From Tanytarsus gracilentus (taxonomy: Eukaryota > Arthropoda > Insecta > Diptera > Chironomidae): 64,000 nucleotides of DNA. Each line of letters opens with the position of its first letter. Position 1 is the first letter of the stretch. This document shows positions 22,952-34,347 of this stretch, piece by piece. The notes below the pieces were generated by a model that had not been told where the DNA came from, did no database searches, and saw nothing but the letters and a program-made list of their open reading frames with translations. Where the stretch lies: NCBI GenBank assembly GCA_038502055.1, contig JAXRKN010000041.1:2585501-2649500 (forward strand), given 5' to 3'. The translations under genes were made by a program, and so were the position numbers.

Positions 22952-24012
22952 TTGCGTGAGAGAATGTCTAGTTGCATGTGTGGGAAAGCTTTGAATGTTC
23001 TGTTTGATATCACTTCGTGTATGATGCGAAAAATACTTTAAGCACCCTCAAAGGGACGCACAAGAAAAGTTTTTAATTGTTTCAAAAATTTTACAATGAA
23101 AAAATTACTGTGCTCTGCTGGTCCATAAAATATATATTTTCATGCAAAACTTTAAACTTTTTTTCGAATGCCAATTAAAAAGCTTATAGAGTATGTATGG
23201 GGTACACGATGGAAATTTGATATATGTTTTCATTAAAATTTTAAATGAAGAAAAATGTACATGCATGCTTGATAAACTTTAGCAGTGACATTATGCCAAT
23301 GGTATGAAAAATGATATTCCAATCTGACATTTTTCTAGACAAACTCTTTTTTCCCCATTACAAAAATTTGATGACTTTTGCAATTTAACTTTTAATAAAT
23401 TTTCATGTGTGAAAATTAAATAATTCATAATTCCGTCATATTTAATTTTAGCCGAATTTTCAACTTTTTTGAAATTTTTTTTTCAACGTTTAAAGTTAAG
23501 CTTTGAAAACATTTGATTTTTAAAAATAATTAATAAGTTTTTTCACTTTTTCCTCAATTTTTTTCAATTTTCCCAAACGAAAATATTTGTACAGATTTTT
23601 CAAAATAAAAGTTTTTATAAATTTTTGTAGTTATATTTTCATTCTAGAATTCTTCCCTCAGGAATTCAGGATAATAAAATTTCCTACCCACGTTTTGAAA
23701 GACCGTTGAGATAATTTTTAAATGCTTGAAAGCGCTTTTTATCACTCTTTAAGTTTTAAGTAGGTAGTGATTCTTCTTTAAAAATTTTTACGTGAACTCA
23801 ATGAATTTGAGATCATTACTTTTCGTGAATTAAGCAAGTCTAGAAGCAAAAAGAATTGAAAATTTGACAAAGATAACGTATTTTTCACACTAAAGTTTAA
23901 AGTTTCTCTTCTTTTTGTTTGAAAGCCCATAGAAAAATCAATTAAAAAAATTGAGAAATTAAAAATTGCTTTTGGGTTAAAGAAATTATTATATCGAGTG
24001 AAATAATAGAGA
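22952..24012. other. Intergenic DNA upstream of Ube4B
   Basis: Very AT-rich with many poly(T) runs. No gene, TATA box or initiator could be placed with confidence. The proximal promoter of Ube4B lies in the last few hundred bases. Confidence 0.5.
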
Positions 24013-27000
24013 ATGGATGAAGAAAAGGATCAGCAGGAGCGAGAGAAGCAGCAGCAATTGAGTCAACAAGAGGTAAGTTTGGGGAAAATTGTGACTTTTA
24101 AGAAGGAAATACAAGTTCAAGAATTTTCTTTGTTTTCCCTCACATCCATTGACCTTTCTCTTCGCAGTTCTTTAAAGAAAAATTTGCGTTTCTCATTTCC
24201 GTCATATTATTATTTACACTTTCTTTTCCCTCCCGTGTTTACAGCTTCGATTGCGTCGTTTGAGAAAACTAGGAGTGAATGGTGAAAAAAATGATGAGTC
24301 AGCTAACCAAAAGCGAGGAGCTTTGGAGATGAGCAACAATAATAATTTGAGTGCCGAGACATCGAAGGATGACAATAAGAATACAATAATTTCGGGTAAT
24401 TTCATCATATCAATCAATATCTTGCATCATAAATTGTAAGAGCTTAAATTTTTTTTTCAGATACAACATCCGTGTCAAGTTCATCATCTCGTCAACCAGA
24501 AAAAGCTTTGAGCACAAGTATTCTCGAAATTATGGAAACTGAATCGGAAGGACTGAGTAACAGAGCTGTTATAAAAGTGGATGACGACAAGATGGAAATA
24601 GATGATTTGGAGGTGTCGACAGAAAAATCAATTTTCAATGCAATCTCTCGAATCCTCGACGCGCAATGGGACGAGGGATTATCGGGTGGTCATATCGTCA
24701 AAGAGACAATGACTGCAATAATGAATGGCTTCATTGTCCCAACCGACTATCACGAACTCATTTTCGACATTATTAGTGATGTGATAAGGCAATATCTCAC
24801 AAAGAGAGAGACACGACAAGTTGAAGTTAATTCCTTGTCGGAGCAAATTCTCTCGAGTCGAATGCGCAACGATGATATCGAGAGGGATTATCTCGAAGAA
24901 ATGACATTTGGTGATCAGGCGAGAACCAAACAAACCATTAAAACTAGCACTGCCACCGAAGCGGCTCTTTATTTTCTCATCGAATCATTTAATCGTGCCC
25001 AAACCGAGAAACAACACAGGGAAATAAGCGAAGAGTGTAAGCGTCAACTAATTAATTGTGCTGCAAACATCTTGGATCATGAGTGGGAGTTTCAAGAGAC
25101 AGAAAAAGCTCCGCCGGGTGAAAGATCTCGCTCGCCTTTATTGCAAGTGATGTACGATGAAGTTGTTTCGTATCATAGTTTCGTTCAACACTTGATGACA
25201 AATCTGTATGAGAATCACCCGAAGAGATTTACTAAAATCTTCAATGTCATACTAGAAGACATTTACCTCGATATGCGATGCAAACAGATTAAAATGTTTT
25301 CTCTTCCAACGCACTCAATCGAGCGCCTAATTGAGCTCGTTTCATTGGAGCTTCTCAACAATCGCAATATCAAACCAATTTGTAGTTTGGTAGCGACTCA
25401 TCGCACTTTCATGCCCGCACTCAGCACCGATATACCAGGCAGAGAAATTTCACATCTCTCCTATCTCTCGCCATTTCTTTCGATCTCAGTTCTCGTCTAC
25501 GATCAATTTTACAACGATGAAAATATGATTGATCCTTCAATTCAGTCGGAACTACAGAATAAACTTGAATTTGTGCGGACTCTATTGCATCGACTCTTCT
25601 ATGCCTTTGTCTCGAACAAGGACACACGCGATGTGTCATTAAAATATATTGCGGAACTGCTCAAACAAAACTCCAAACGCGAGCAGTATAATGCCGATGA
25701 GAGGAGCTTAGCTCAAGATGGATTTATGTTAAATCTAATGGCCGTACTACAGCAACTCAGTGTAAAAATAAGATTGCACTTAATTGATCCACTCTATCCG
25801 TTTCATCCGCAAGCGCTCGTTAAAATCGACGAGGATACAAAAATTCGCTCCGATAAGGCTGAATATGTGAAGCATATGGAGAAGATGAGAAGCGAAAATC
25901 TGTGGGCAGAGCCAAAGTTCATAAGCCATTGCTGGTTCTTTACCCTTCACAGTCTTCATTTGGGAATTTTGCCAGCAATCTCGCGATACCATAAACGTTT
26001 GCGGGCAATCAAGGAGCTACAGAGAATAGTTAATGAACTCAATGCGACCGAATCGAGATGGGAAAGTACAGCGTTAGCACGTCGTAATCGAAATGCCAGA
26101 GAAAAGTGGGTCAGTCGCATCAAAAAATTGACAAAGGGAAAGAACACGATGGAGGTGATGATTCTTGATCCAACCTTGAATCGCTATTGTCTTCAATTTT
26201 ATAGCTCCGTCTGTGAGTTTACTTTGCATCACATCGAGGGTCGAAAAGAGATTGAAGTTCCATTCTTTAATAAAATCCCGCCAAACAATTTAAAGCCCAA
26301 TGGAGAAATTTCGTGCTTGCCAACTTGGTACATCGAGGACATTGCCGATTATTTACTCTTTTTGCTTCAGTAAGATATCCTCATTTTTGTTAATTTTTTT
26401 AAATGCTGATTGATTTAATTAAATTTAGAAATCGCGTTGAAGTCATCATCGACTATATGGATAATTCAGTTGTAACATGGCTCTTGACACTCGTCTGTGC
26501 TCCTCATATGATAAAAAATCCTTATCTCACCGCTAAATTAGTGGAAGTTCTGTTTGTTGTATCGCCAAGCATTCAGCAGACAACTACAAAAATCTATAAC
26601 ATGGTAATATCTTATTATACTGTTAAAATATTGAAATTTAACTAAATTTATTTTTAGATAATGGCTCATGAGCTAACTCAAATGTGTCTCATTTCTGCGT
26701 TGATGAAATTCTATGTCGATATCGAAACAACTGGCCAGTCGACAGAATTTTATGATAAATTTACAATTCGCTATCATATTTCGCACATACTCAAGGGCAT
26801 GTGGAACAGTCCACTTCACAGAAATCTGGTAATTGCAGAGTCAAAGAATGGAAAACAGTTTGTAAAATTCATCAATATGCTCATGAACGACACAACTTTC
26901 CTTCTCGATGAGTCCCTTGAGAATTTAAAGAAAATTCACGAAGTTCAAACGCTCATGATGAATGAAAAAGAATTTAAAAAATTAGAACCAGAAGATCAGG

Positions 27001-27930
27001 CTACTCGGCAGAGACAATTGATTCAAGATGAGAGACAGTGCCGTGAGTTTTTAAATCTCTTTATGCTTAAGACATTATTTAATCAACTATTTTCTACTAG
27101 GTTCATATCTCACGCTAGCCCGTGAAACCGTCGACATGTTTCACTATCTCACAATGGACATTAAAGAACCATTTTTAAGAAAGGTAATTTGAGTTTAATT
27201 CAAGAATTTATTTAAATATTAAATTAAATTACATTTTTAGGAGTTGGTTGATCGTTTAAGCTCAATGTTGAACTATAATCTGCAAAAATTATGCGGTCCC
27301 CGTTACAGTGAACTTCGCGTGAGAAATCCTCAGCGATATGGGTGGGAACCTCGCCGCCTTTTAGGTCAAATAGTGGACATCTATATTCATCTAAGCTGTG
27401 ATGAGTTTGCAGCAGCTCTTGCACGTGACGAACGATCATTTTTGAAGCACATTTTTGAGGATGCAGCAACAAAAGTTGAAAAGAATAGCATTCGATCGGC
27501 AATTGAGGTGGAAAAGTTTAGAAGCTTACTTCTTAAAGCATTAGATATTTACACAACAAATCAGAAAAACGACGATGATTTCGCTGACGCACCGGATGAA
27601 TTTAAGGTGGGAATTTTCATAAAATTAAATTAATATTTTTTTTAAAATGATTTTGTTTTTTAGGATCCTTTGATGGATACACTCATGATCGATCCAGTTA
27701 TACTCCCAAGTGGTGTCGTTATGGATCGTTCAATTATCACTCGTCACTTACTCAACAGTCAAACAGATCCGTTTAATAGACAGCCGTTGACTGAAGATGA
27801 ACTCAAGACAGGTAAAATATAATATATTTTAAAATAATCTTTTATTTTATTAACTTATTAATTAATTCCAGCACATGAACTGAAGGAAAAGATTGATAGT
27901 TGGAAGAAGGAGAAAAAGCGAAAGGATTAA
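24013..27930 (+). CDS. Ube4B: Ubiquitin conjugation factor E4 B (Ufd2 family, U-box E3/E4 ligase)
   Basis: Nine coding exons (24013-24072, 24245-24395, 24461-26369, 26429-26603, 26658-27042, 27101-27183, 27241-27606, 27664-27811, 27872-27930) give 1111 residues in frame, close to the family length. The N-terminus carries the conserved LRLRRLRKLG stretch. The long central part is the Ufd2 core, recognisable from AHELTQMCLISALMKFYVDI, EPEDQATRQRQLIQDER, RETVDMFHYLT and LNYNLQKLCGPR. The U-box is at about 1040-1105 (DPLMDTLMIDPVILPSG and LLNSQTDPFNRQPLTEDELK), split by the last introns. The protein extends ubiquitin chains on substrates with Cdc48/p97 in protein quality control. Exon 5 has a good donor at GCC/GTGAGT that must be used, since read-through stops soon after. 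The gene is convergent with Rnf146. Confidence 0.95.
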
Positions 27931-28027
27931 AGGATATGAAAATATCATAAGGCAACTCGCGATAAAATTTAAATTAATCTTTTTTATGCAAAAAGTTTTC
28001 TATATTTCAATTTAATTCTGTTTAAGT

Positions 28028-28040
28028 AATAAAATTTATT
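28028..28040. terminator. Back-to-back poly(A) signals between Ube4B and Rnf146
   Basis: AATAAA on the + strand (28028-28033, 98 bases after the Ube4B stop) and AATAAA on the minus strand (TTTATT at 28035-28040, 32 bases after the Rnf146 stop) are separated by one base. Each transcript is likely to be cleaved inside or next to the other gene's 3' UTR. Confidence 0.65.
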
Positions 28041-28071
28041 TGAAATGTATATAAAGTATTTTTAAATGCAC

Positions 28072-28794
28072 CTAGTTAGTGTCCTGATCATCGACAAGCA
28101 CTATGTCTGATAGCGTTCGACTTAATTCGTCAGTTTCATCGCATGTAAGGTCAATAGGTTCATTTGAAGTATTTGCTGCACCGGAAGAAGAAGAAGTAGG
28201 GGCTACTCGTAGTCCAGCAATTCCTTTGATTTTGAAGCCACTGCTTTTGTCCTCTTGTCGTTTAATTTTTCGAATTCTACTTGGCGTGTCTTGCCTATAC
28301 TGCTGCATCTTTACAAAGTCAATTACATACTGATATCCGGCAATTGTAATTGTGATGTTGTCCTTTGAATCAACGAAAGCTTTCTCAATGAAATCAGAAG
28401 AATTCTCATCGAACGCCCACCAGGCACTGTCATTTCTAGCTTCATAAAACCATTTGAATTCTGTTGAATCTTTTCTCAACTGAAGAGTCTGTTCGATTTG
28501 TTGTAACGAGAAATTTGCACGACACATAGCACATTTTTTAATTGTCGATGCTTCTCTTAAGCCTTAAAAAGTGAATTTTGCAACACAAACAATTAATTGG
28601 ATAATATTTAATCTTACCTTTGATACATAGAAAACAAAATTCATGTCTGAAATTTGAGTGAAAGAGGAAGATTTTTATTAAAAATAATATTTTTATATTT
28701 CAAGGCTTAACACTCACCCGCATGGTAATTTAACAGGATACAGAATTGGCTGGAGACATATGGCACATTCTATCGAACTATTTTCTTCTTCCAT
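28072..28794 (-). CDS. Rnf146: RING-WWE poly(ADP-ribose)-dependent E3 ubiquitin ligase (RNF146/Iduna)
   Basis: Three exons (28718-28794, 28618-28646, 28072-28562; the middle one is only 29 bases) join in frame to 198 residues. A C3HC4 RING finger occupies 10-49: C10-A-I-C13, PCGHEFCFLC (C25, H27, C30, C33), CAMC (C46, C49). A WWE domain follows at about 70-137 with FKWFYEARNDSAWWAF, which in this family binds iso-ADP-ribose of PARylated substrates such as axin. The C-terminus is short with a Ser-rich linker and an acidic SIM-like end (NEPIDLTCDE, DIVLVDD). The order RING then WWE identifies RNF146. The protein is shorter than the vertebrate form because the tail after WWE is short. ATG 28794 is the only suitable start before the RING. 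Confidence 0.92.
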
Positions 28795-30532
28795 ATCCTT
28801 AAAACGAACGAAAAATTAAACAAATGTTTCGAAAAACAATATCAACAATGAAAAAATTAGATCTGTTACGTTTACGTACTAAGTGTTACGTAAAATGAAG
28901 CGCATTATTCAAAAACTGAAAAACTGTTGGAATAATAAAATTTGAAGAGCTTTTAACTTTTTATAAAAGTTGTAAATTAAAACTCGCAACTATTTTTCAA
29001 ATATTTTTTTTTTATTAAAATTTTTCACTTTTTTATAATATTTTCTCGTTGTCAAAAAATAAATTTGCAATTTTATTCTCATGATATTTTTTTTGTTTTT
29101 TTTCATCATTTTTTTCTCATCGTAAAAAATTAATTATTTTGTATTGGGGGCATGTGTTGTTGTTGTTGTATATATAAAAAAGGATTGTTGAATTATTATT
29201 TTTTTTGTATCTTTCCGTTGATTCTATTAATTTCTCTCTTATTCATGTAAAGTGCAACTCTTTAAAATGTGGAATGAAAAACTTTGTAAGAATTAATTTG
29301 CCACGTACTTTCTTCGCAGTGGAAAAAAACATGGAAAGGAGATTTATAAAAATATTTTGTATGAACTGATCAAGTGTGTGAGATGGATTCTAGTTAAAAT
29401 TTTCTTTCCCCATTTCTAAAATATTTCCCATTAACCAATTTTTAAAAGTTTTCTTTTGTCGGCCACTAAATTGTTAAAACGCTAGAAAATTTTGAGTTCA
29501 GACACAAAAAAAACTCTCCATTAATTATTTAGAGTGTGTGCCGGAAACTCTAGGAAATTTTCCAGCATTTTTTAAAAAAGTTCATTTTCAGCAGCCAAAA
29601 ATAATTTCTCTCTCACGTCGTAAATTTTTCTTTTTTTTTTTTGATAGCTTAAGTTAGATTTATGTAAGTGTGTGATTTGTATATATTTAATTATTTGCAA
29701 TTGAACTTGTTTTCTCATGTTAGAATCGAAGAATAGTTTTTTATTTTAGTTTTTTTAATTCTATTTTCGCACCTTACGATTTAATTTTTTTTCTCATTTA
29801 AAAAAGATCAACAACAATATTCGGAATATATCGAAAAAATAAATTGTGTTATTTTTTTCATCTTAAATCTCCACCGATGAAAACCTCGATGATGATTTTA
29901 ATCATGTATAAAAAAATACTATCGAAACTATATTCTTATTTGATACAACTTTTTCTTCTTCAATTTAATTGTTTTTTTTCGTGTGTACAATTATATATAT
30001 ATATTACTTATGGGGGATGTGTTTGTGTGGTGTGTGTATATAATAATCATATTTAAAGAAGTGAATTAAAATCGTCAATTTAAAAAAAAAAATTAAGAAG
30101 TTAGAATAATTCTTACGAACAGCTTTTTGATAAATTTCCCGCTTTAAAAAAATAAAGCTTTGAAATAAACTCTATACGTACAAAAATATTAATTAAGAGG
30201 AGAATTTTTAACCACTTTTCACAATACGTTTGTAATTAAATTATGTTGAGCAAGAGGAAAATAATAAAAAAAAATTAATTAAAGTAAAAAAAGAGAAGAA
30301 ATTATACATAATTTTAGATGTATAAAAAAATTGGTTAAATTCCAGATCGAATAATGTTCTTATTTATGTGGAGAAAAGTGTAATCGCGGGAAAATTATAT
30401 GAAGGAAATTATTGGAGAGAGAGAGAGAGGATGGAAGTTTTCAACTTTTGTTTTCTTGCGAAATTTTACGCAAAAGATTACCAATAAGTGTTTGTGTATA
30501 AAAAACTTAAGCAAAAGTGCGCGCGCGAATTC
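28795..30532. other. Rnf146 upstream region and Hrb27C 3' UTR
   Basis: Next to Rnf146, 28865-28893 contains two copies of GTTACGT plus a TTACGTA, possible promoter sites. The remainder, up to the Hrb27C stop at 30533, is extremely AT-rich with poly(T), a TA repeat (about 29993-30005) and a GA tract (30415-30429), and is probably a long 3' UTR of Hrb27C. No coding frame is credible. Confidence 0.5.
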
Positions 30533-32187
30533 TTAGAATGCTGGATATTGCTCGTTATTTCCATACGAACGTGGTCGATTTTGATTACTAAACTGTTGCT
30601 GTTGCTCATTGTAGTAGTTTGTGTAGGCGCCGTTGTAAGCGGCAGCTCCATTATATTCAGAACCGGGTTTCGATCCACTCGGTGGAGGAGGTGCTGAATG
30701 CATAGCATTATGTCCCGATTGAGGACGGCCATACATGTCTCCTGCTGAAGTTGAGCCAGCGGCGTTCGGTGCCAAGTTCGTAATGTTGGGGTTCCATGAG
30801 TTCCAATTTGCACCGTTATTAGCGCCATAGCTGCTCGGTGTCGAGTTATAGCCGATGGGTCCATTGTAGTCATACGCTCCGTATCCTTGAGCGGCCGTTT
30901 GTTGTGCAGCTGCTGCAGCTTGATGAGGTGGAAGGGTGTAGCTATTATTTCCCCACTGCGCTGGCCATCCAAATGACGGATTGTTCGGTGTCGATGAGCC
31001 ATAATTGTAATTTCCTGCCATCCCGAAGCCTGCAGTTGTCGGATTTGGCATACCAATCGGTCCTCCCATTGCCATTGGACCACCATTACCCATCATTGGA
31101 TTGCCCCAGTGCGATGCATTGATCGATTGATTCGGATCCATTTGCATCATGTGATTTGAAGATCCATCGCGAGGCTCAGCCTTCTTAATTTCAACTTGCT
31201 TACCATTTAAATTAATAAAATGATCCTGACAAGCTCGATCGACGGATGCATCACTATCGAACTGTTGTAGTGTATTATTTATTTATCAGTTTGTTTGTTT
31301 GTTTGGGTGAAAAAGAAGAAAATCATGACGTAAGTTAATGACGAAAAGAGTTGCGATAAGCAAAAGGGAAGCAATTACTCACCGACAGGAATCCAAAGCC
31401 ACGACTCTTCTTTTTCTCCTGGTCATACATAATAACCACTTCCATGACCTGTCCATAGCGTACGAAGAATGCTCTCAAGTCGCTCTCGGTGACATTTGCA
31501 GGTAGGCCGCCGAGAAAAACTTTCGGATATCCAGCGTTCGAGCGTTTAGGTTTATGCATCGAGCGAGGGTTGCAGGGCCTAGACAAAACTCTTTTAATTA
31601 ATCAAGATAAAGGGTTGTTTTAGCAAAGCTGTACTTACTTCGGATCAATGGTTCTACCGTCCAAGGTGTGAGGACAATTATCGAGAGCGCGCTTAACATT
31701 TTCAGGATCGGCGAAAGTCACAAATCTATAGAATTATTTCAGAGGTTAATTAAACTACAAAATTAAATTGACGAGCTCAACTCACCCAAACCCTCTTGAT
31801 CTGCCCGTCTCATTGTTTTTCATCACTACACAGTCGATTACCTCGCCATATCGGCTAAAATAACGCTGTAAACTATCCGATTGAGTGTCCCAGCTTAAGC
31901 CTGCAAAAAAGATGAACAATGATGCTTTTGTTTATCAAATTGTTGATATCGGCATGATGAAAACAAAACAAAGCCAATTTTCTTTTTCTTATTTGTTGCT
32001 GGATGCTTTTTTTTGGGTTACAATTTTCGCTTCTCATGAATGAGTGTAAAAGTTGATGAGTTTTTTTTTGTGTGTTCAAAAAAGGCCGAGCGTGGCCTTT
32101 GAGGAAAATCGCGAAAAAATAAATAAAATCCGCGCGCTTACCGCCAACAAACAACTTCCCCTCCTCGTTGTCCTTCTGAGAAATCAT
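30533..32187 (-). CDS. Hrb27C: hnRNP with two RRMs, Hrb27C/Hrp48 (DAZAP1 family)
   Basis: Five coding exons (32142-32187, 31786-31900, 31639-31725, 31383-31578, 30533-31261) join in frame to 390 residues. RRM1 spans about 11-85 (RNP2 LFVGGL, RNP1 RGFGFVTF) and RRM2 about 102-178 (RNP2 VFLGGL, RNP1 RGFGFLSF). The linker KPCNPRS and the segment EVVIMYDQEKKKSRGFGFL are near-diagnostic of Drosophila Hrb27C. The tail is rich in Gly, Asn, Tyr, Gln and Met with prion-like composition. The protein binds RNA and acts in splicing, localisation and translational control, for example of oskar and gurken in Drosophila. Exons 1-3 and the first bases of exon 4 are duplicated upstream at 33271-33815. Confidence 0.95.
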
Positions 32188-33205
32188 TTTAAATCTTAAT
32201 TTTAGCTGTAAAACTTAATTAAAGTTCTTAAAATAAATTTAATATTAAATTTTTCGTGTTCCGTAAACTTGAAAACTTTTACTAAACTCTTCTTCTTTCG
32301 GGGACGCTCATTTCCGCAAGGACTTACGTTTGCTTCGAAGGAAGACTTTTACGTTTTAAAAATTTCAAATACGTTACAAATAAATTTTTTTTCACTTTTA
32401 TATACTTTTAATCGCAAGCACACACGCGTAGTTTATATATAAGAATGAATATATAGATAATCAGAAGAGGACAAAATATTAATGTAAAATTCAACTGACT
32501 TCTTCTAGAACATTAAAATATTCGATTTTTAGATTCTCTCACATTAAGAATTAACATTTTTCGCTCTAAGGATATTTTATATATGGATGATATTCAACTA
32601 CGTGCAATTACTAATTTTTTCTGGTGTCAACAAAAAGATTAAAAAAACCTGCAATAAATTACAAAAACAAAAACTTCTATTTTTTTTCTCTGTGAATAAG
32701 CATCATATGATGATTAATTTTTTATTAGCAATTATATTCGAAAATATTATAAAAAGATTTTCTAAATTAAATGTCAATATTAGTGAAATACCATCAATTC
32801 TCATCATAAAATGGTCCAAGAAAGCTTTCCTCAACTTTTTTTTTGTCGAACAATAAAAAAAAATCTGCTTTCTGCTTGCAATTTACTTTAATAAATGCTG
32901 AACGAAAAATGGGGAAAGAGTAAGTGAAGAACAAAAAAACTCATCTTTTATTTTAGATAGATAAATGACAAAGAGGTAGCACTCAGGAATAGGACGCCTT
33001 TTTTTCGTTTTCCTAGCTCTCGCAAGAAGCATGGAGAAGAAGAAAAAAAACGTAACCTTGAAGATTTTTTAAGAAATGTCCTAAGAAAATTTTCCTTCAA
33101 CACGAGACGAAGTCGTCTATGAAAGAAGGAAGCTGCTGCAAAGCCAATCTTTAAAAAGACAGGCTTACTATAGTTAAATTGATGATGAGATTAATATATA
33201 TGTCA
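32188..33205. other. Hrb27C promoter region and duplicated CRMP/Hrb27C spacer
   Basis: No coding frame other than chance ones. Near 32325-32390 there are several ACGT-core sites (TTACGT, TACGTT). A minus-strand AATAAA (TTTATT at 32947-32952) could end a transcript of the upstream RRM copy. 32990-33180 has no counterpart in the other duplicate and is either a later insertion here or a deletion there. Confidence 0.45.
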
Positions 33206-33258
33206 CGAGGAGGGGAATGAGCTCGAACGCCAGTGTGTTTTTGTTCGACTCCAGTTTC
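33206..33258 (-). pseudogene. Decayed duplicate of the CRMP last exon
   Basis: On the minus strand this reads GAAACTGGAGTCGAAC and later GTTCGAGCTC, aligning with the real last CRMP exon at 34348-34424 (GAAACTGTCACTGAAC, GTTCGAGCTC). The splice acceptor AG of the real exon (CCTTAG) is changed to CTTTG here, and the frame runs past the conserved GGNSNGFW-stop ending. It marks the upstream boundary of duplication copy A. Confidence 0.65.
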
Positions 33259-33270
33259 CAAAGAGGATGA

Positions 33271-33815
33271 TTATTGATGGCGAGGCTTGCAGGGCCTATG
33301 TGACGACGAGAAACACGTTTAATTAGTAAATAGTTAAATGGCGTTTTTAACAGGGCTGTACTTACTTTGGATCAATAGTTCTACCGTCCAAGGTATGAGG
33401 ACAATTCTCAAGAGCACGTCTGACGTTTTCAGGATCGGCGAAAGTCACAAATCTAGGTATTTTAAAAGCGGGAAGATTATGATTTTGAGAGGTTAATTAA
33501 AATAATTTTTATGCTCACCCGAATCCTCTTGATCTGCCTGTCTCGTTGTTTATGATCACTTTACAATCAATAACTTCGCCGAACTGGCTGAAATAGCGGT
33601 GGAGGCTATCCGATTGAGTGTCCCAGCTTAAGCCTGCAAAAAAAGATGATGAAAAAATTAAAAAATGCTTTTCAGAAGCAAGTTGTGGTTTTCGGCTTCG
33701 CAAAAAACAAAATGAAGCGTTTCGAAAAGTTGAAAATCGAGAAAAAGTGTGTAAATTCGATTCGCTTACCGCCCACGAACATTTTTCCTTCTTCGTTATC
33801 GTTTTGGGAATACAT
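33271..33815 (-). CDS. Second Hrb27C RRM1 unit: single-RRM protein or alternative 5' exons of Hrb27C
   Basis: Exons at 33770-33815, 33519-33633 and 33366-33452 have exactly the lengths (46, 115, 87) and splice phases of Hrb27C exons 1-3. A fourth short exon (33271-33295) begins KPCKPRHQ and stops. The 90-residue product is one complete RRM (RNP2 MFVGGL, RNP1 RGFGFVTF) plus seven residues. Over 83 shared residues it differs from Hrb27C at 11 positions, mostly at the N-terminus and on the middle of RRM1 (for example CVVMK to CKVII). In exon 3, 9 bases differ and only 2 of the affected codons change amino acid. Its third donor is also in phase with Hrb27C exon 4 at 31578, so it could instead supply an alternative RRM1 to full-length Hrb27C. 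No stop or broken splice site is visible. Confidence 0.75.
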
Positions 33816-34347
33816 TTTGACTTTAAGTTCTGGAAAATTTGATTGAAGTTCTCAAGAAAATTTAAATTTAATTTTTTCGCGTTCTCGACGTGTAAAGAAA
33901 CTCTTCTTCTTATTTTTCGACAATGCTCGTTGTCGAAATTAGTCGAAATATCATGCTAGGATGGAAGACTTTTTACTTTTTGAAATTTAAATAAACGTTA
34001 AAACATTTCACTTCGTTCGTTTTTTGAAAGTAATTTAATCAGTTTATTTTATGCGTGAATATAAGCATCTCATGATTAATTTTTTATTAGCAAATATAGT
34101 CGAAAATATTATAAATAATTTCTTTCCTAATTAAATGTCAATTTTAGCGAATTTCTCTCAAATTTTTTATCATCCTTATAAATGGTCTTTGCTCAATACA
34201 AAAATTTTCTACATACTTCTTCTCTTTTACTTTAATTTTTAATTATAGCAATGCTCAACAGAAAAATACAGCAAAGATAAAATAAAAACACTCATCTTAC
34301 TAGACAAATTATCATTTATATGATTTGATTAATATGTGCTGCTTAAT
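33816..34347. other. CRMP 3' UTR and promoter of the RRM copy B
   Basis: Contains minus-strand AATAAA signals (TTTATT near 34042 and 34083) that could end CRMP, and the presumed promoter of the copy-B transcript. If the CRMP transcript reads through, exons of copy B could also be joined to it. No open frame of note. Confidence 0.45.

Larger units (their letters stand above)
31560..33260 (-). repeat. Tandem duplication, downstream copy A (contains intact Hrb27C 5' exons)
   Basis: Shares, in the same order and orientation with 33271-34424, the start of Hrb27C exon 4, exons 3, 2 and 1, an AT-rich spacer (compare TTTTTATTAGCAA and CGAAAATATTATAAA near 32720-32755 with 34080-34116), and the CRMP last exon (decayed here at 33206-33258). 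Spacer lengths differ, so the copies have drifted by indels. The exact end of the unit is uncertain to tens of bases. Confidence 0.8.

Noticed and set aside
27043..27125. Read-through end of Ube4B exon 5
   Set aside because: The in-frame continuation lacks family similarity, while splicing 27042 to 27101 restores the conserved RSYLTLARETVDMF segment.
30478..31086. 202-codon minus frame
   Set aside because: Shifted-frame shadow of the Hrb27C C-terminal exon.
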